Shown in pieces: positions 8,689-17,661 of a DNA stretch of 64,000 nt. The stretch lies in assembly GCA_963756715.1 (NCBI GenBank), contig CAVWOV010000019.1:1-64000 (forward strand), given 5' to 3'. A model generated the notes under the pieces. It saw only the letters and a list, made by a program, of their open reading frames with translations. It did no database searches and was not told where the DNA came from. Source of the DNA: VAZQ01 sp963756715. Its GTDB lineage: Bacteria; Pseudomonadota; Alphaproteobacteria; Rhizobiales; Xanthobacteraceae. Made by a program: the position numbers and the translations under genes. The stretch's first letter is position 1, and the number at the start of each line of letters is the position of its first letter.

Positions 8689-9148
8689 ACGAATCGCCCC
8701 GCGCCCACCGGCATCGATTGGCGGAGAGACTTGCTGAAGCTGGCGGAGGATGACCGTAGACACTGGCAGGACGCGCGCCCTTTCCCCAGGGCTTGTCCGC
8801 GGCCCTTCCCCAAGGGCCACGCATTTGGGCACGTTCCAAACACCAGACGAAGTGTAGTGTAATCCCCGACCGACCCTGAGAGAGCAAGATCCCCGTTAAC
8901 GAAAAATTAGTCTATTGATCATTGAGGAAAAATCTTGGCGCCGCGGGCGCCGAATTGCGGCCGTCACCGTGCTCAAGTGTGGTGGAATTCCGGCGACCAG
9001 CCACGCAGCAGCAGGTCTGCCGCCAGCAAGGCGACCGGACCATCACCTTTCTCACCTCTCGGTACACGCGACATCGCGCGGAACTTTTACACCCGGCGCT
9101 CGTTAGCAATTAGGAATGCAGAGCAGCGCGCAGCGCGGGAGATAAACG
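8689..9148. other. 460-bp intergenic region with stress promoter
   Basis: No convincing gene is seen. The region holds the upstream sequence of the GH114-like gene, an AT-richer patch near 8898-8925, and a candidate EcfG-type promoter at 9080-9104. Short open frames on both strands here have no recognisable features. Confidence 0.6.
9080..9104 (+). promoter_or_regulatory. candidate sigma-EcfG promoter (GGAAC-N16-CGTT)
   Basis: GGAAC at 9080-9084 and CGTT at 9101-9104 are separated by exactly 16 bases, the alphaproteobacterial general-stress consensus. The start codon of the CsbD-like reading frame is 45 bases downstream. CsbD-type proteins are common general-stress genes, so position and content agree. 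Confidence 0.7.
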
Positions 9149-9475
9149 ATGGCTGATGACCGCACCGGAACAGTCCGCAATTTTGGCGGGAAAGTGCAGG
9201 AAGGCGTCGGCACGGGCGCGGGAAATGCCACGACCGAATCCGAGGGAATGATGAGTTAAGCAGCCGGGGCAGTGCAAGACGCTTACGGCAAGACCGTGGA
9301 TGCTGCGATCGATAGTGCGCAGACGGTGAAAGAGGCAGCCGTTGCGGGTCACGACCACGTCAAGAAATTCGTCGAAGACAATCCGCATACCGCCACGCTG
9401 ATCGCGCTGGGCATCGGCGTGCTCGTGGGATATGCCGCCCATCGGCCGCCGCCCCGACGTGGTTGGTGGGATTGA
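9149..9475 (+). pseudogene. CsbD-like stress protein interrupted by an in-frame TAA
   Basis: One frame encodes MADDRTGTVRNFGGKVQEGV and ends at TAA 9257-9259. It then continues uninterrupted in the same frame (AAGAVQDAYGKTVDAAIDSA) to a hydrophobic tail, LIALGIGVLVGYAAHR. The N part matches CsbD-like proteins, where Gln normally stands before AAG, so CAA to TAA is the simplest explanation. The second half could be made alone from GTG 9272. The tail resembles the membrane anchor of DUF883/YqjD proteins, as does the next gene. It is a broken gene, a sequence error, or two short proteins. Confidence 0.6.
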
Positions 9476-9486
9476 GGGAGCGCATT

Positions 9487-9702
9487 ATGGCCAACCCAAC
9501 CGCACAGAATTTCGACCGCGCATTCCAAGATGCGAAGAGGCAAGCCGCTCATGTGACTGACGCTGCCAGCACTGCGGTGCGTAAAACGACCGGCTCGTTT
9601 GAGCGCGCCGTGCGAGGGATCGTCGAAAATCAACCCTATACGGCGGTCGGAATTGCGCTGGCAGTCGGCTGGTTTTTCGGCCGGATGCATCGTCCCCTTT
9701 GA
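9487..9702 (+). CDS. small membrane-anchored DUF883/YqjD-like protein
   Basis: 71 residues: an amphipathic, Ala-rich helix (FDRAFQDAKRQAAHVTDAAS) and a C-terminal membrane helix (ENQPYTAVGIALAVGWFFGR), the build of ElaB/YqjD ribosome- or membrane-associated stress proteins. ATG 9487 is used. It lies 11 bases after the CsbD-like frame and shares the E-(D/N)-(N/Q)-P-(H/Y)-T-A tail motif with it, so the two are probably one EcfG-driven unit. Confidence 0.7.
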   Translation: MANPTAQNFDRAFQDAKRQAAHVTDAASTAVRKTTGSFERAVRGIVENQPYTAVGIALAVGWFFGRMHRPL

Positions 9703-9943
9703 TTTCGATGCCTCAACTGATTTTTCCGAATGATTTTTAAATGCTTCAAGCGTTTCAAGTGATTTGATGTTGCGCCGTCAATTCGGCCGGCGGGCGGTAT
9801 TTGAGCCTAAAGCCGGACCGACAACATTACGAAGCATTAATTCCGCGGAAATCTGGCGTTCACCTCCGATCATTATGTGCCGGTTGTGACGATCGCGCTT
9901 TGGCAGGCGTCGATCGGGCACCTCCATCGAGAGGAATTGTCCG

Positions 9944-10147
9944 ATGAAAAAATCCGACAACCGTTGTGCCCATTGCGGCGGAAAATTCGGCCTTCTCATT
10001 CATCATCATTGGCGCCTGCGCTTCTGCCGGAAGGCGTGCAAGGACGAGTACGTGGCGAAAACGTCGAGGGACCACTTTCGCGTCAAACGATGGTTCACGC
10101 GCATCTTAAACGGCGATGCCAGAACCCGGTTAACGTTCTCCAATTAG
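9944..10147 (+). CDS. small zinc-finger-like protein
   Basis: 67 residues with CAHCGGKFGLLIHHH and RFCRKACKDEY, giving a CxxC...CxxxC set that could hold one zinc ion, then a basic tail with KRWFTRIL. GAGAGG lies about nine bases upstream of ATG 9944. The function is unknown. Its size and charge suggest nucleic-acid or protein binding. It is convergent with the glycoside-hydrolase-like gene. Confidence 0.6.
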   Translation: MKKSDNRCAHCGGKFGLLIHHHWRLRFCRKACKDEYVAKTSRDHFRVKRWFTRILNGDARTRLTFSN

Positions 10148-10155
10148 CAACAGCG

Positions 10156-12338
10156 CTAACGCCGGGTCGCAACGATCACCATCGCGTAGGCCCTGAGCGG
10201 AATCTTGAACGAGACTCGATCGCCGGACACGCTGAAGGGCAGTTGCGATGCGGCCTGGGGCGGTCCGCGACAATGGCTCCGGCGAGGTCAAGCCGCACAT
10301 CCGAAACTGTCCGCCCTGGTGGCAGTGCGAGGCTGACGGTGACGTCACGCTTCTCCGGCGCCTGCTTGTTCCATAGCCGCTCGGAGTCGATCAGGTGCAG
10401 CAGCGTCTCGTCGCCCAACGTCCGGACCTCGACATGCACGCTCGCGCCGGCATCGGTCGTGAGCGACCGGCGTACACGGTCACCCAGCAGTTCGCCGATC
10501 GCCGCGCTGGCCTCGGGCGAGCCGGACATCAGATAAGACTTCCCCACCAGTTGGCCGGTATGGAACGCCATTCCGGCGGGCTTCGGCGCCGCCGGTGATA
10601 CCGGCGATGCCGATGACGCCACCGCGGGGCGCGGGCGATCGCGGTCAAGCGCCGCCACCGCCGATGCCGGCCGCGGGTTGCCGAATTCATCGAGCATCGC
10701 GGGCTCCGGTCCGGTGACGACCAGACGTCCGCCTTTCGCCACGTAACCGTCGAGCACCGCCGCGTCTGCGTTCGAGATTGCGGCCAGCGACGGCGCAATC
10801 ACGGTCTCATAGGCCGACAATTCCTCGGCGCGCGGCCGTACCACGATGTCGAACGGCACGTGATTGTGCACCAGCCATTTGATCATACCCCGGTACTCGG
10901 CGAGGTAGGTGCGCCGATAGAGACTATCGGCCGGCAAGTTTGACCACCAGATCGTGTCCTTGGGGCGAATGGCGGTGTAGAGGCCGGTGCCCTCGGCCTT
11001 ATCGAGATAGTCGCGGCTCTCCGGCGAGAAATACACCGCGACCTTGGCGCCGGACGCACTGGCGAACAGCCGCTTCTCGTGCTGCTTGATCCAGGAATAG
11101 ATGTGCCGGCGGTACGACGTGCCGGCGGTGACCGTCATCTTCGGCACTTTCGACTCGAGCGGATTGTTTCCGGCCGCCAGCGCCTCCGCCATCACCAGCA
11201 GGCTGTCGTCCGGCTGGTCGCCATAGACGAACATCCAGGATGGCTTGCGACCGGATGCGCCCTTGGCGAACTTCGCCATGCCGATGAGGCTGATCCAATC
11301 GTCAGGCTGCGCATCGCGCATCGCGGTCTGGTCGCTCACCACATCGACTTCCCACGCCTGGATGATGTCCGGGGCGGTCTTCAGCAGGCTGCCGTCGAGG
11401 CCGACCAGCGTGGCAAGTCCGTAGTCAAGCGTCACGGTCTCGACGATGACGCTGATGTCCTTGGAGACAGTTCTAGCCGTATCCCGGATGCGGAGAAGGA
11501 AACCGGAAATTTCCTGATATCGCCACGCAATCCATCGCCGCCAGACCGGATCGGACCAGTCCACGCTGGTGGGGACCGACATTCCGGTGTCGGCCTTGAA
11601 CTTGGCGGCGGCTCCCGGACTGGTGTCCGGCCAGGCGGCGCCAAGTTCGCTGAACAACGGAACGTCGAGCCAGATGCCGTCGATGCCGGTTGCGGCGATC
11701 TTCTTGATGCGGTCGAGAAACATGTCCGCATAGGGCGAATGGATCGACATCCAGGCGCTCTCGGTGTCGGGGTCGACCCAGTGCACGAAGCCCGGCGTGC
11801 CGGGCTCGCGGCCGACATAGACATTCGGCTTGCCGTTGAGGCCGTGCTGCACCCAGTCCGGATGAGCCTGCGAGATCGTCGGCCGGCCGCGCGGCGACTT
11901 GGCGCTGAGCACCTCCAGGGTCGAAACGTACCAGACGACCCGCAGTCCCAATCGATGGGCAGCGCCGGTGTACCGGCGCATGAACCGGATTTCGGTTTCG
12001 AATTCCTCGTCGGTGAGGAACCCGGAGAAATTGGAATCCGCCTCGACGACCGAGACGTTCTGCGCCACCAGCGCGGCGAGATTTTTTTCGATCGCAGCAG
12101 CCGACATCTCGGCAAAGAGCCTCGCACCTCCGACGCGCGCCTGCGCGAGCCAAGCTGCCGTTGAGGGCGCGGCTTCTTCCGCCGCCACCGGACAGAAGCC
12201 CAACGTAAAGGCCGCAAAGACGATCGCCAGGAGACATTTACGGGCACGTAGGCTGCCACGCTCCTGCCGGCGATCGGCTTCCCCAAGTCGGCGCGACGGC
12301 CGCCGATGCAGATTTGGACGCAAAGTAACTGAACTCAC
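10156..12338 (-). CDS. secreted glycoside-hydrolase-like protein with C-terminal glutamine-amidotransferase/trimerisation-like domain
   Basis: About 727 residues. A signal peptide (KCLLAIVFAAFTLGFCPVAA) leads to a TIM-barrel domain with AAHRLGLRVVWYVSTLEVL, ATGIDGIWLDVPLFSELG and ISVIVETVTLDYG. Next comes a domain with VAVYFSPESRDYLD, KWLVHNHVPFDIVV and YVAKGGRLVVTGPEP, resembling the trimerisation domain of GH42-like enzymes, then a beta-rich tail. The substrate is unknown. There is no good ATG; GTG 12338 is a guess. Near 10257-10260 one C seems missing from a C run. Restoring it gives the natural ending FSVSGDRVSFKIPLRAYAMV to a stop at 10156, whereas the frame as read ends at 10176 with an unrelated tail. 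Confidence 0.65.
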
Positions 12339-12593
12339 CGCCGCGCTTGCCTCTCTGAGCCGCCGAATTCCGGCCTGTGACGTTCGGCTTGAAACAAGGC
12401 ATCCTTGCGTCCGCGCCCGATTCTCGCCGGATTCGCGACCGGCAATTATGGAAAAATGTAAGCCGAGCGGAGACTTGTGCTTCGCCGCACGTATTAACCC
12501 TTCCCTAAAATGCGCTCTCGCCTTGCGCATTTCACATGCTAGGTTTCGCCGCATCGGGAGGCCGACCAAGGGGGATACGGCCACGCAATAAGC

Positions 12594-12860
12594 ATGGATG
12601 GGACAATGCAGGCGATCGAGGCTCCGAAGTTCGCTCCGGAACACGACCAGAAGAAAGCTGCGCTCAGCTATCTGCACGAGGCCTGGATCGAGGCGCGCAC
12701 CGAAGGCATCGACGGCGACTGCCTGGCACAGGTGTGCCTGTTTGCCGCCTTCGCAGAATTCGTCTCGACCTACGGCGAAGAAGCCGCCGCCCATCTCGCC
12801 GATGGCCTCGCCGGGCGCATCCGCAACGGCGAGTTTTCCCTCAATCTGGCCCGGCAATAA
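12594..12860 (+). CDS. conserved hypothetical small protein
   Basis: 88 residues, acidic and mostly helical (YLHEAWIEARTEGIDGDCLA, then LFAAFAEFVSTYGEEAAAHL). No signal peptide or membrane helix. I do not recognise a named family, though similar small proteins occur next to housekeeping genes in Hyphomicrobiales. A purine-rich stretch (CAAGGGGGATA) precedes the start. It is convergent with the dihydroorotase gene, 23 bases away. Confidence 0.6.
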   Translation: MDGTMQAIEAPKFAPEHDQKKAALSYLHEAWIEARTEGIDGDCLAQVCLFAAFAEFVSTYGEEAAAHLADGLAGRIRNGEFSLNLARQ

Positions 12861-12883
12861 CCCCGGGCCGCGACGGCAATTCG

Positions 12884-14221
12884 CTACCGGGCTGCAAGCG
12901 TATCCAAAAACCGTACCGCTTCGCCACGCGCCGGGACCGAGGTTTCGCCGTCCCACATCACGCGCGTCCCCCGGACGAACGTGCCCATCGGCCAGCCGTT
13001 CACTTCGAGCCCATCGTAAGGCGTCCAGCCTGCGCGTGATTTGATCCAGCGATTGGTGATGGTCTCGCGGCGCTTGAGATCGACGACCGTCAGATCGGCG
13101 TCGTAACCCACCGCGATGCGGCCCTTGCGGGCGATCCCGAATAGCCGCGCCGGTCCTGCGCTGGTGAGATCGACCAGCCGCAGCAGCGTGAGCCGTCCGG
13201 CATTGACGTGATCGAGCATCAACGGCACCAGCGTCTGCACGCCGGTCATCCCGGACGGCGTTTGCGGATAGGTCTTGGACTTTTCTTCGAGCGTATGCGG
13301 GGCGTGATCCGACCCCAGCACGTCGACAATTCCCTGATTGAGCGCATGCCAGATCGCCGCGCGATGGCCGCCATCACGTACCGGCGGGTTCATCTGCGCG
13401 AGGGTGCCGAGCCGCACGTAACAGTCCGGCGCTTCCAGCGTCAGGTGATGCGGCGTCACCTCGACCGAGGCGACGTCCTTGTGGTCCTTGAGGAACTCCA
13501 TCTCCTGCGCGGTCGTGATGTGCAGCACGTGCACGCGCTTGCCGGTCTCACGCGCCAGCCGGACGAGACGCTGGGTGCATTGCAGCGCCGCGATCTCGTC
13601 GCGCCACACCGGGTGCGACCGCGGGTCACCGTCGACGCGCAGGCCCTTGCGCTCGTTGAGCCGGTATTCGTCTTCGGAGTGGAACGAGGCGCGCCGCCTG
13701 ATCGCCTTGAGGATGTTGCGCACGCCCTCGTCGTCCTCGACCAGAAGCGAACCGGTGGACGAACCCATGAATACCTTCACGCCGGCACAGCCGGGAAGCA
13801 GTTCGAGTTCCGGCAGGTCCTTGGTGTTCTCGCGCGTGCCGCCCATGAAGAACGCGAAATCGCAATGCATGCGATGATGCGCGCGCTCGATCTTGTCGGC
13901 GAGGGCCTGCGCGTTCGTCGTGGTCGGATTGGTGTTCGGCATCTCGAACACCGCCGTGACGCCGCCCATGACGGCGCCGAGCGAGCCGGTTTCGAGATCT
14001 TCCTTGTGGGTCGCACCGGGTTCGCGGAAATGAACCTGGGTGTCGATCACGCCCGGCAGGACATGCAGACCGCGGCAATCGACCGTCTCGCCCGCGGACG
14101 CCGCCGACAGCTCTCCGATCGCGGCGATCCGTCCGGCCGTGATGCCGAGATCGCGTGCCGTTTCGCCGTCGTGATTGACGACGGTGCCGCCCTTGAGGAT
14201 CAGATCGTAGGTTTGCGCCAT
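12884..14221 (-). CDS. pyrC: dihydroorotase-like amidohydrolase
   Basis: A 445-residue cyclic amidohydrolase of the DHOase/allantoinase group that would interconvert carbamoyl-aspartate and dihydroorotate in pyrimidine synthesis. Visible features are VIDTQVHFREPG at residues 59-69, MPNTNPTTTN, GVKVFMGSSTG with the candidate carboxylated lysine, FHSEDEYRLNERK, HVLHITTAQE and GSDHAPHTLEEK. The first histidine of the usual HxH metal pair is Gln62, leaving His64. I recall this QVH variant from related alphaproteobacterial sequences, so it is probably a clade feature, but it leaves some doubt between true DHOase and a related hydrolase. It is divergent from ygfZ. Confidence 0.85.
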   Translation of the reverse strand: MAQTYDLILKGGTVVNHDGETARDLGITAGRIAAIGELSAASAGETVDCRGLHVLPGVIDTQVHFREPGATHKEDLETGSLGAVMGGVTAVFEMPNTNPTTTNAQALADKIERAHHRMHCDFAFFMGGTRENTKDLPELELLPGCAGVKVFMGSSTGSLLVEDDEGVRNILKAIRRRASFHSEDEYRLNERKGLRVDGDPRSHPVWRDEIAALQCTQRLVRLARETGKRVHVLHITTAQEMEFLKDHKDVASVEVTPHHLTLEAPDCYVRLGTLAQMNPPVRDGGHRAAIWHALNQGIVDVLGSDHAPHTLEEKSKTYPQTPSGMTGVQTLVPLMLDHVNAGRLTLLRLVDLTSAGPARLFGIARKGRIAVGYDADLTVVDLKRRETITNRWIKSRAGWTPYDGLEVNGWPMGTFVRGTRVMWDGETSVPARGEAVRFLDTLAAR

Positions 14222-14293
14222 TCCAATTTGCCGCCCTTGTGACCCCGTCCCTAGCGCCTTACGTTTGCTGATGACATCTGGCAAGTACCCATT

Positions 14294-15184
14294 ATGAAGG
14301 CAGCGCTTCTTCCGGATCGCGGCGTGGTCAAGGTCGCGGGCGACGACGCCCGCAAGTTCCTCAACGGGCTCGTGACCGTCGACACGTCCACGGTCACGCC
14401 GGGACGTGCGCGCTTTACCGCGCTGCTGACGCCGCAGGGCAAGATCATCGCGGATTTCATCGTGGCCGAGGCGGAAGCGGCCGACGGCGGCGGCTTCTTT
14501 CTCGATGCTCCCCGCGCGCTCGCGCCGACGCTGGTGCAGCGGCTCAATTTCTACAAGCTGCGGGCCAAGGTGATGGTGGAAGACCTGTCCGAGGCGCTCG
14601 GCGTGCTCGCCATCTGGGGCGCCGCCGCCGGAACCGATTTCGGTCTTTGCTATGCCGACCCGCGCCTGCCGGCGTTGGGCACGCGCTGCATGCTGCCGCC
14701 GCATCTCGCCGGCAAGGCCGCCGCCGACGCCGGAGCCGACCTCGTCGAGGCGGCCGACTACGAGGCGCATCGGATTGCGCTCGGCGTGCCGCGCGGCGGT
14801 CTCGACTTCACTTACGGCGATGCCTTTCCGCACGAGGCCGACATGGATCAGCTCTCGGGCGTGGATTTCGACAAGGGCTGCTTCGTTGGCCAGGAGGTGG
14901 TGTCGCGCATCGAGCACCGCGGCATCGCGCGCACGCGCGTGGTGCCGGTGCGCTATGACGGCTTTGCGCCGGACGCGGGGGTGCCGGTGAGCGCGGGCGA
15001 GAAGAGCGTCGGTACGCTGGGCTCGACCGCGCACGGCCACGGCCTCGCGATGCTGCGCCTCGATCGCGCCGCCGACGCACTCGCCGCCGGCGCGCCGCTG
15101 GTCGCGGGCGGCATCGAGATGCGGCTCGTCAAGCCGGCCTGGGCGCGCTTTCCATTTCCCGGCGACGCCAAGGCGGCAGAATGA
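14294..15184 (+). CDS. ygfZ: folate-binding protein YgfZ (Fe-S cluster assembly/repair)
   Basis: A 296-residue member of the GcvT-like YgfZ/IBA57 family, which supports folate-dependent Fe-S cluster maintenance. The signature KGCFVGQE is at about residues 194-201 with its conserved cysteine, preceded by GVDFD. The N-terminal folate-binding region includes GDDARKFLNGLVTVD and TPQGKI. Its stop overlaps the start of tag by four bases (ATGA), so the two are translated together. Confidence 0.93.
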   Translation: MKAALLPDRGVVKVAGDDARKFLNGLVTVDTSTVTPGRARFTALLTPQGKIIADFIVAEAEAADGGGFFLDAPRALAPTLVQRLNFYKLRAKVMVEDLSEALGVLAIWGAAAGTDFGLCYADPRLPALGTRCMLPPHLAGKAAADAGADLVEAADYEAHRIALGVPRGGLDFTYGDAFPHEADMDQLSGVDFDKGCFVGQEVVSRIEHRGIARTRVVPVRYDGFAPDAGVPVSAGEKSVGTLGSTAHGHGLAMLRLDRAADALAAGAPLVAGGIEMRLVKPAWARFPFPGDAKAAE

Positions 15185-15801
15185 GCGCGCCTTTCCTCCA
15201 TCCCGACGGCCTCAAGCGTTGCCCGTGGCCGAAGGACGACCCGCTCTACGTCGCCTATCATGACGAGGAATGGGGCGTGCCGGAATTCGACGATCGCGCG
15301 CTCTACGAGAAGCTCGTGCTTGACGGCTTCCAGGCCGGCCTGTCGTGGATCACCATCCTGCGCAAGCGCGACAACTTCCGCCGCGCCTTCGACGGCTTCG
15401 ATCCGTCGAAGATCGCGCGCTATCGTCCGGCCCGGGTCGAGAAGCTGATGCAGGACGCCGGCATCGTTCGCAATCGGCTGAAGATCGAGGGCACTCTGCT
15501 GTCGGCGCGTGCCTGGCTCGACGTGATGGAGAAGGGTCCGGGCTTCTCGGCGCTGCTGTGGGATTTCGTCGACGGCAAGCCCAAGGTGAACAACTTCCGC
15601 AGCCTCAAGCAGGTGCCGGCCGAGACCGAGGTGTCGCGGCGGATGTCGAAGGAGCTTGCATCCCGCGGCTTCAAATTCGTCGGGCCGACCATCGTCTACG
15701 CCTTCATGCAGGCCGTCGGCATGGTCAACGACCACCTGGTCGACTGCCACCGCCACAAGGCGCTGGCGGGCCGCCGGCGATTGGCATCACCAGCCAGTTA
15801 A
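15181..15801 (+). CDS. tag: DNA-3-methyladenine glycosylase I
   Basis: Removes 3-methyladenine from alkylated DNA. 206 residues. The zinc-snap ligands are in the right places: Cys14 and His27 (RCPWPKDDPLYVAYHDEEWG), with His185 and Cys189 (DHLVDCH) near the end. The core GFQAGLSWITILRKRDNFR and the segment GFKFVGPTIVYAFMQAVGMV fit the HhH glycosylase fold. Start ATG 15181 overlaps the ygfZ stop. Confidence 0.95.
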   Translation: MSAPFLHPDGLKRCPWPKDDPLYVAYHDEEWGVPEFDDRALYEKLVLDGFQAGLSWITILRKRDNFRRAFDGFDPSKIARYRPARVEKLMQDAGIVRNRLKIEGTLLSARAWLDVMEKGPGFSALLWDFVDGKPKVNNFRSLKQVPAETEVSRRMSKELASRGFKFVGPTIVYAFMQAVGMVNDHLVDCHRHKALAGRRRLASPAS

Positions 15802-15980
15802 ATTCTTGCGTACTCCGAACATTTTTCCGCCCAGAGCATACGGGCTGGCGATCGTACCGACGACGCGCGTCCGCACCTGGTTGTTTGTGGCGCACAACCG
15901 CCGGTCACGCTCGCTCGGCCCGCGCATTTCGCCCGGAACCCGGTTCCCGCGCGTTGCGCGGTTGTGGCACATTCGCCGCG

Positions 15981-16604
15981 ATGGCGACCCGCAAGACGAT
16001 TCCCCTCCCCGCATCCGCTTCGCCGCGTGCCTGGCAGCGCATGCTGTCCGGCCGCCGCCTCGACCTGCTCGATCCGTCACCGCTCGACATCGAGATCGAG
16101 GATATCGCGCACGGCCTCGCCCGGGTCGCGCGCTGGAACGGCCAGACCAAGGGTCCGCATATTTTCTCCGTCGCGCAGCATTCGCTGCTGGTGGAAACCC
16201 TCGCGCGTTCGCGGGTGCAGATCGACCGTCGTCACCGCCGCGCCGTGTTGCTGCACGATGCCCCCGAATACGTCATCGGCGACATGATATCGCCGTTCAA
16301 GGCCATCATCGGCGACAGCTATAAGTCGGTCGAGGCTCGCCTGCTCGCGGCGATCCATCTGCGCTTCGGCCTGCCACCAGTGCTGCCCGCTGCGCTCACC
16401 GCGACGATCAAAGCCGCCGACCGCGGCGCCGCCTATTTTGAGGCCACGCGGCTTGCGGGATTTGCCACCGCCGAGGCGAAGAAATTCTTCGGCCGGCCAC
16501 CGAAATTCTCCGCCGTGATTGAGCGCGACTACCTTACGCCCTGGCCGGCGGACATCGCGGAACAACGCTATCTGGACCGCTTCGCCAAGCTGGCGGCGGA
16601 TTGA
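15981..16604 (+). CDS. HD-domain phosphohydrolase (YfbR-like)
   Basis: 207 residues. The HD-domain metal ligands are visible as His67 (VAQHSLL), then His92-Asp93 (LLHDAPEYVIGDM) and a later Asp in IKAADRGAA. The layout resembles 5'-deoxynucleotidase YfbR and related nucleotide phosphohydrolases. ATG 15981 begins the conserved part; a longer frame upstream overlaps tag and is rejected. The following phosphatase gene starts 65 bases later on the same strand. Confidence 0.85.
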   Translation: MATRKTIPLPASASPRAWQRMLSGRRLDLLDPSPLDIEIEDIAHGLARVARWNGQTKGPHIFSVAQHSLLVETLARSRVQIDRRHRRAVLLHDAPEYVIGDMISPFKAIIGDSYKSVEARLLAAIHLRFGLPPVLPAALTATIKAADRGAAYFEATRLAGFATAEAKKFFGRPPKFSAVIERDYLTPWPADIAEQRYLDRFAKLAAD

Positions 16605-16669
16605 CACTTTCGCGCCGTGCCTCGTCGCCCTATATACCCGGCACGTATCCACCACCGATTCTCGCACCG

Positions 16670-17176
16670 ATGATTCATGTCTGTTCGCTCGCGCGGCTCT
16701 ACGAAACGGTCGAAGGCACCGGTGCCCGCCACGTCGTCACCTTGCTCAAGGACACCGACCGGGTGCAATGGCCGCAGGGGCTCGCGCCGCCGAACCATCT
16801 GATGCTCGGCATGGACGACATTGTCGAGCCGATGGACGGATACATCCCGCCCGCCGACGAGCACATCGGCCGGCTCATCGAATTCGTGCACCGCTGGGAC
16901 CGCGCCAAGCCGCTGGTGGTGCATTGCTATGCGGGTATCAGCCGATCCACCGCCGGCGCCTATGTGGCGGCCTGCGCGCTCAATCCCGGCCGCAGCGAAC
17001 TGGCGATCGCGCAGGCGATCCGCCGCGCCTCGGCGACCGCGACGCCCAACGCGCGCTTTGTCGCGCTGGCCGACCGCGCGCTGGGACGCGGCGGACGGAT
17101 GAGCGACGCGATCGAACAGATCGGACGCGGGGTGATGGCCTACGAGGCCGATCCGTTCCGGGTCGACCTGGAATAG
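16670..17176 (+). CDS. dual-specificity/tyrosine phosphatase-like protein
   Basis: 168 residues. The Cys-based phosphatase loop HCYAGISRST holds catalytic Cys86 and Arg92, and an Asp pair near residues 49-50 could be the general acid. The short protein and its place behind an HD-domain phosphohydrolase suggest a role in dephosphorylating a small molecule or protein in a two-gene unit. The substrate is not evident. ATG 16670 is used since upstream codons give no conserved sequence. Confidence 0.85.
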   Translation: MIHVCSLARLYETVEGTGARHVVTLLKDTDRVQWPQGLAPPNHLMLGMDDIVEPMDGYIPPADEHIGRLIEFVHRWDRAKPLVVHCYAGISRSTAGAYVAACALNPGRSELAIAQAIRRASATATPNARFVALADRALGRGGRMSDAIEQIGRGVMAYEADPFRVDLE

Positions 17177-17340
17177 CTCCGCAGTCTGAATTGCGACATG
17201 TGAGTAAAGCGCGCGACGCGTTTTACTCCGCCGCCGGTCGCGGTGTACAAGCCAGTTCGGTTCGCGCACAATGTCCGGCACAATCGAGACCGATGCGAGC
17301 GGCGCACAGGGGCGACGCCGGCAACAGGGAAGGACCTCCG

Positions 17341-17595
17341 ATGAGTGAGCTGTCAATGGAAGACGTCGTACAGGTACTCGGTCCGAGGTTGGGCGACGTG
17401 GCGATCGCGGAGATCATCGCCACCGGCATCTCGAAAAGTGAGCTTGCGGCCGCCAAGGCACGCGTCGTGGCGGATCACAAGGCGCACGACCCGGGCGCGT
17501 CGCAGGATCCGGGGCACATCAGCCGTGTGGTCGACATCCTCGAGCGGTTGCACAGCAACGGGCTGCTGGGTGAGGCCGGCTCGACGCTGACATAG
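17341..17595 (+). CDS. conserved hypothetical small protein
   Basis: 84 residues, acidic, probably helical (MEDVVQVLGPRLGDVAIAEI, DPGHISRVVDILERLHSNGL). No signal peptide, membrane segment or cysteine. A good ribosome site (GGAAGGA) lies eight bases before ATG 17341. A small hairpin (CCACCGCC ... GGCGGTG) follows the stop at about 17600-17625 without a T run. Function unknown. Confidence 0.6.
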   Translation: MSELSMEDVVQVLGPRLGDVAIAEIIATGISKSELAAAKARVVADHKAHDPGASQDPGHISRVVDILERLHSNGLLGEAGSTLT

Positions 17596-17661
17596 GCCGT
17601 CCACCGCCGGTTCCCCTGGCGGTGATGGATGGAGCCGCCGCAGCGCCGTAGCACTCTTCCC

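Noticed and set aside
9257..9259. Stop-codon readthrough or recoding at TAA
   Set aside because: No selenocysteine or pyrrolysine context is seen, and a single CAA-to-TAA change or read error is simpler.
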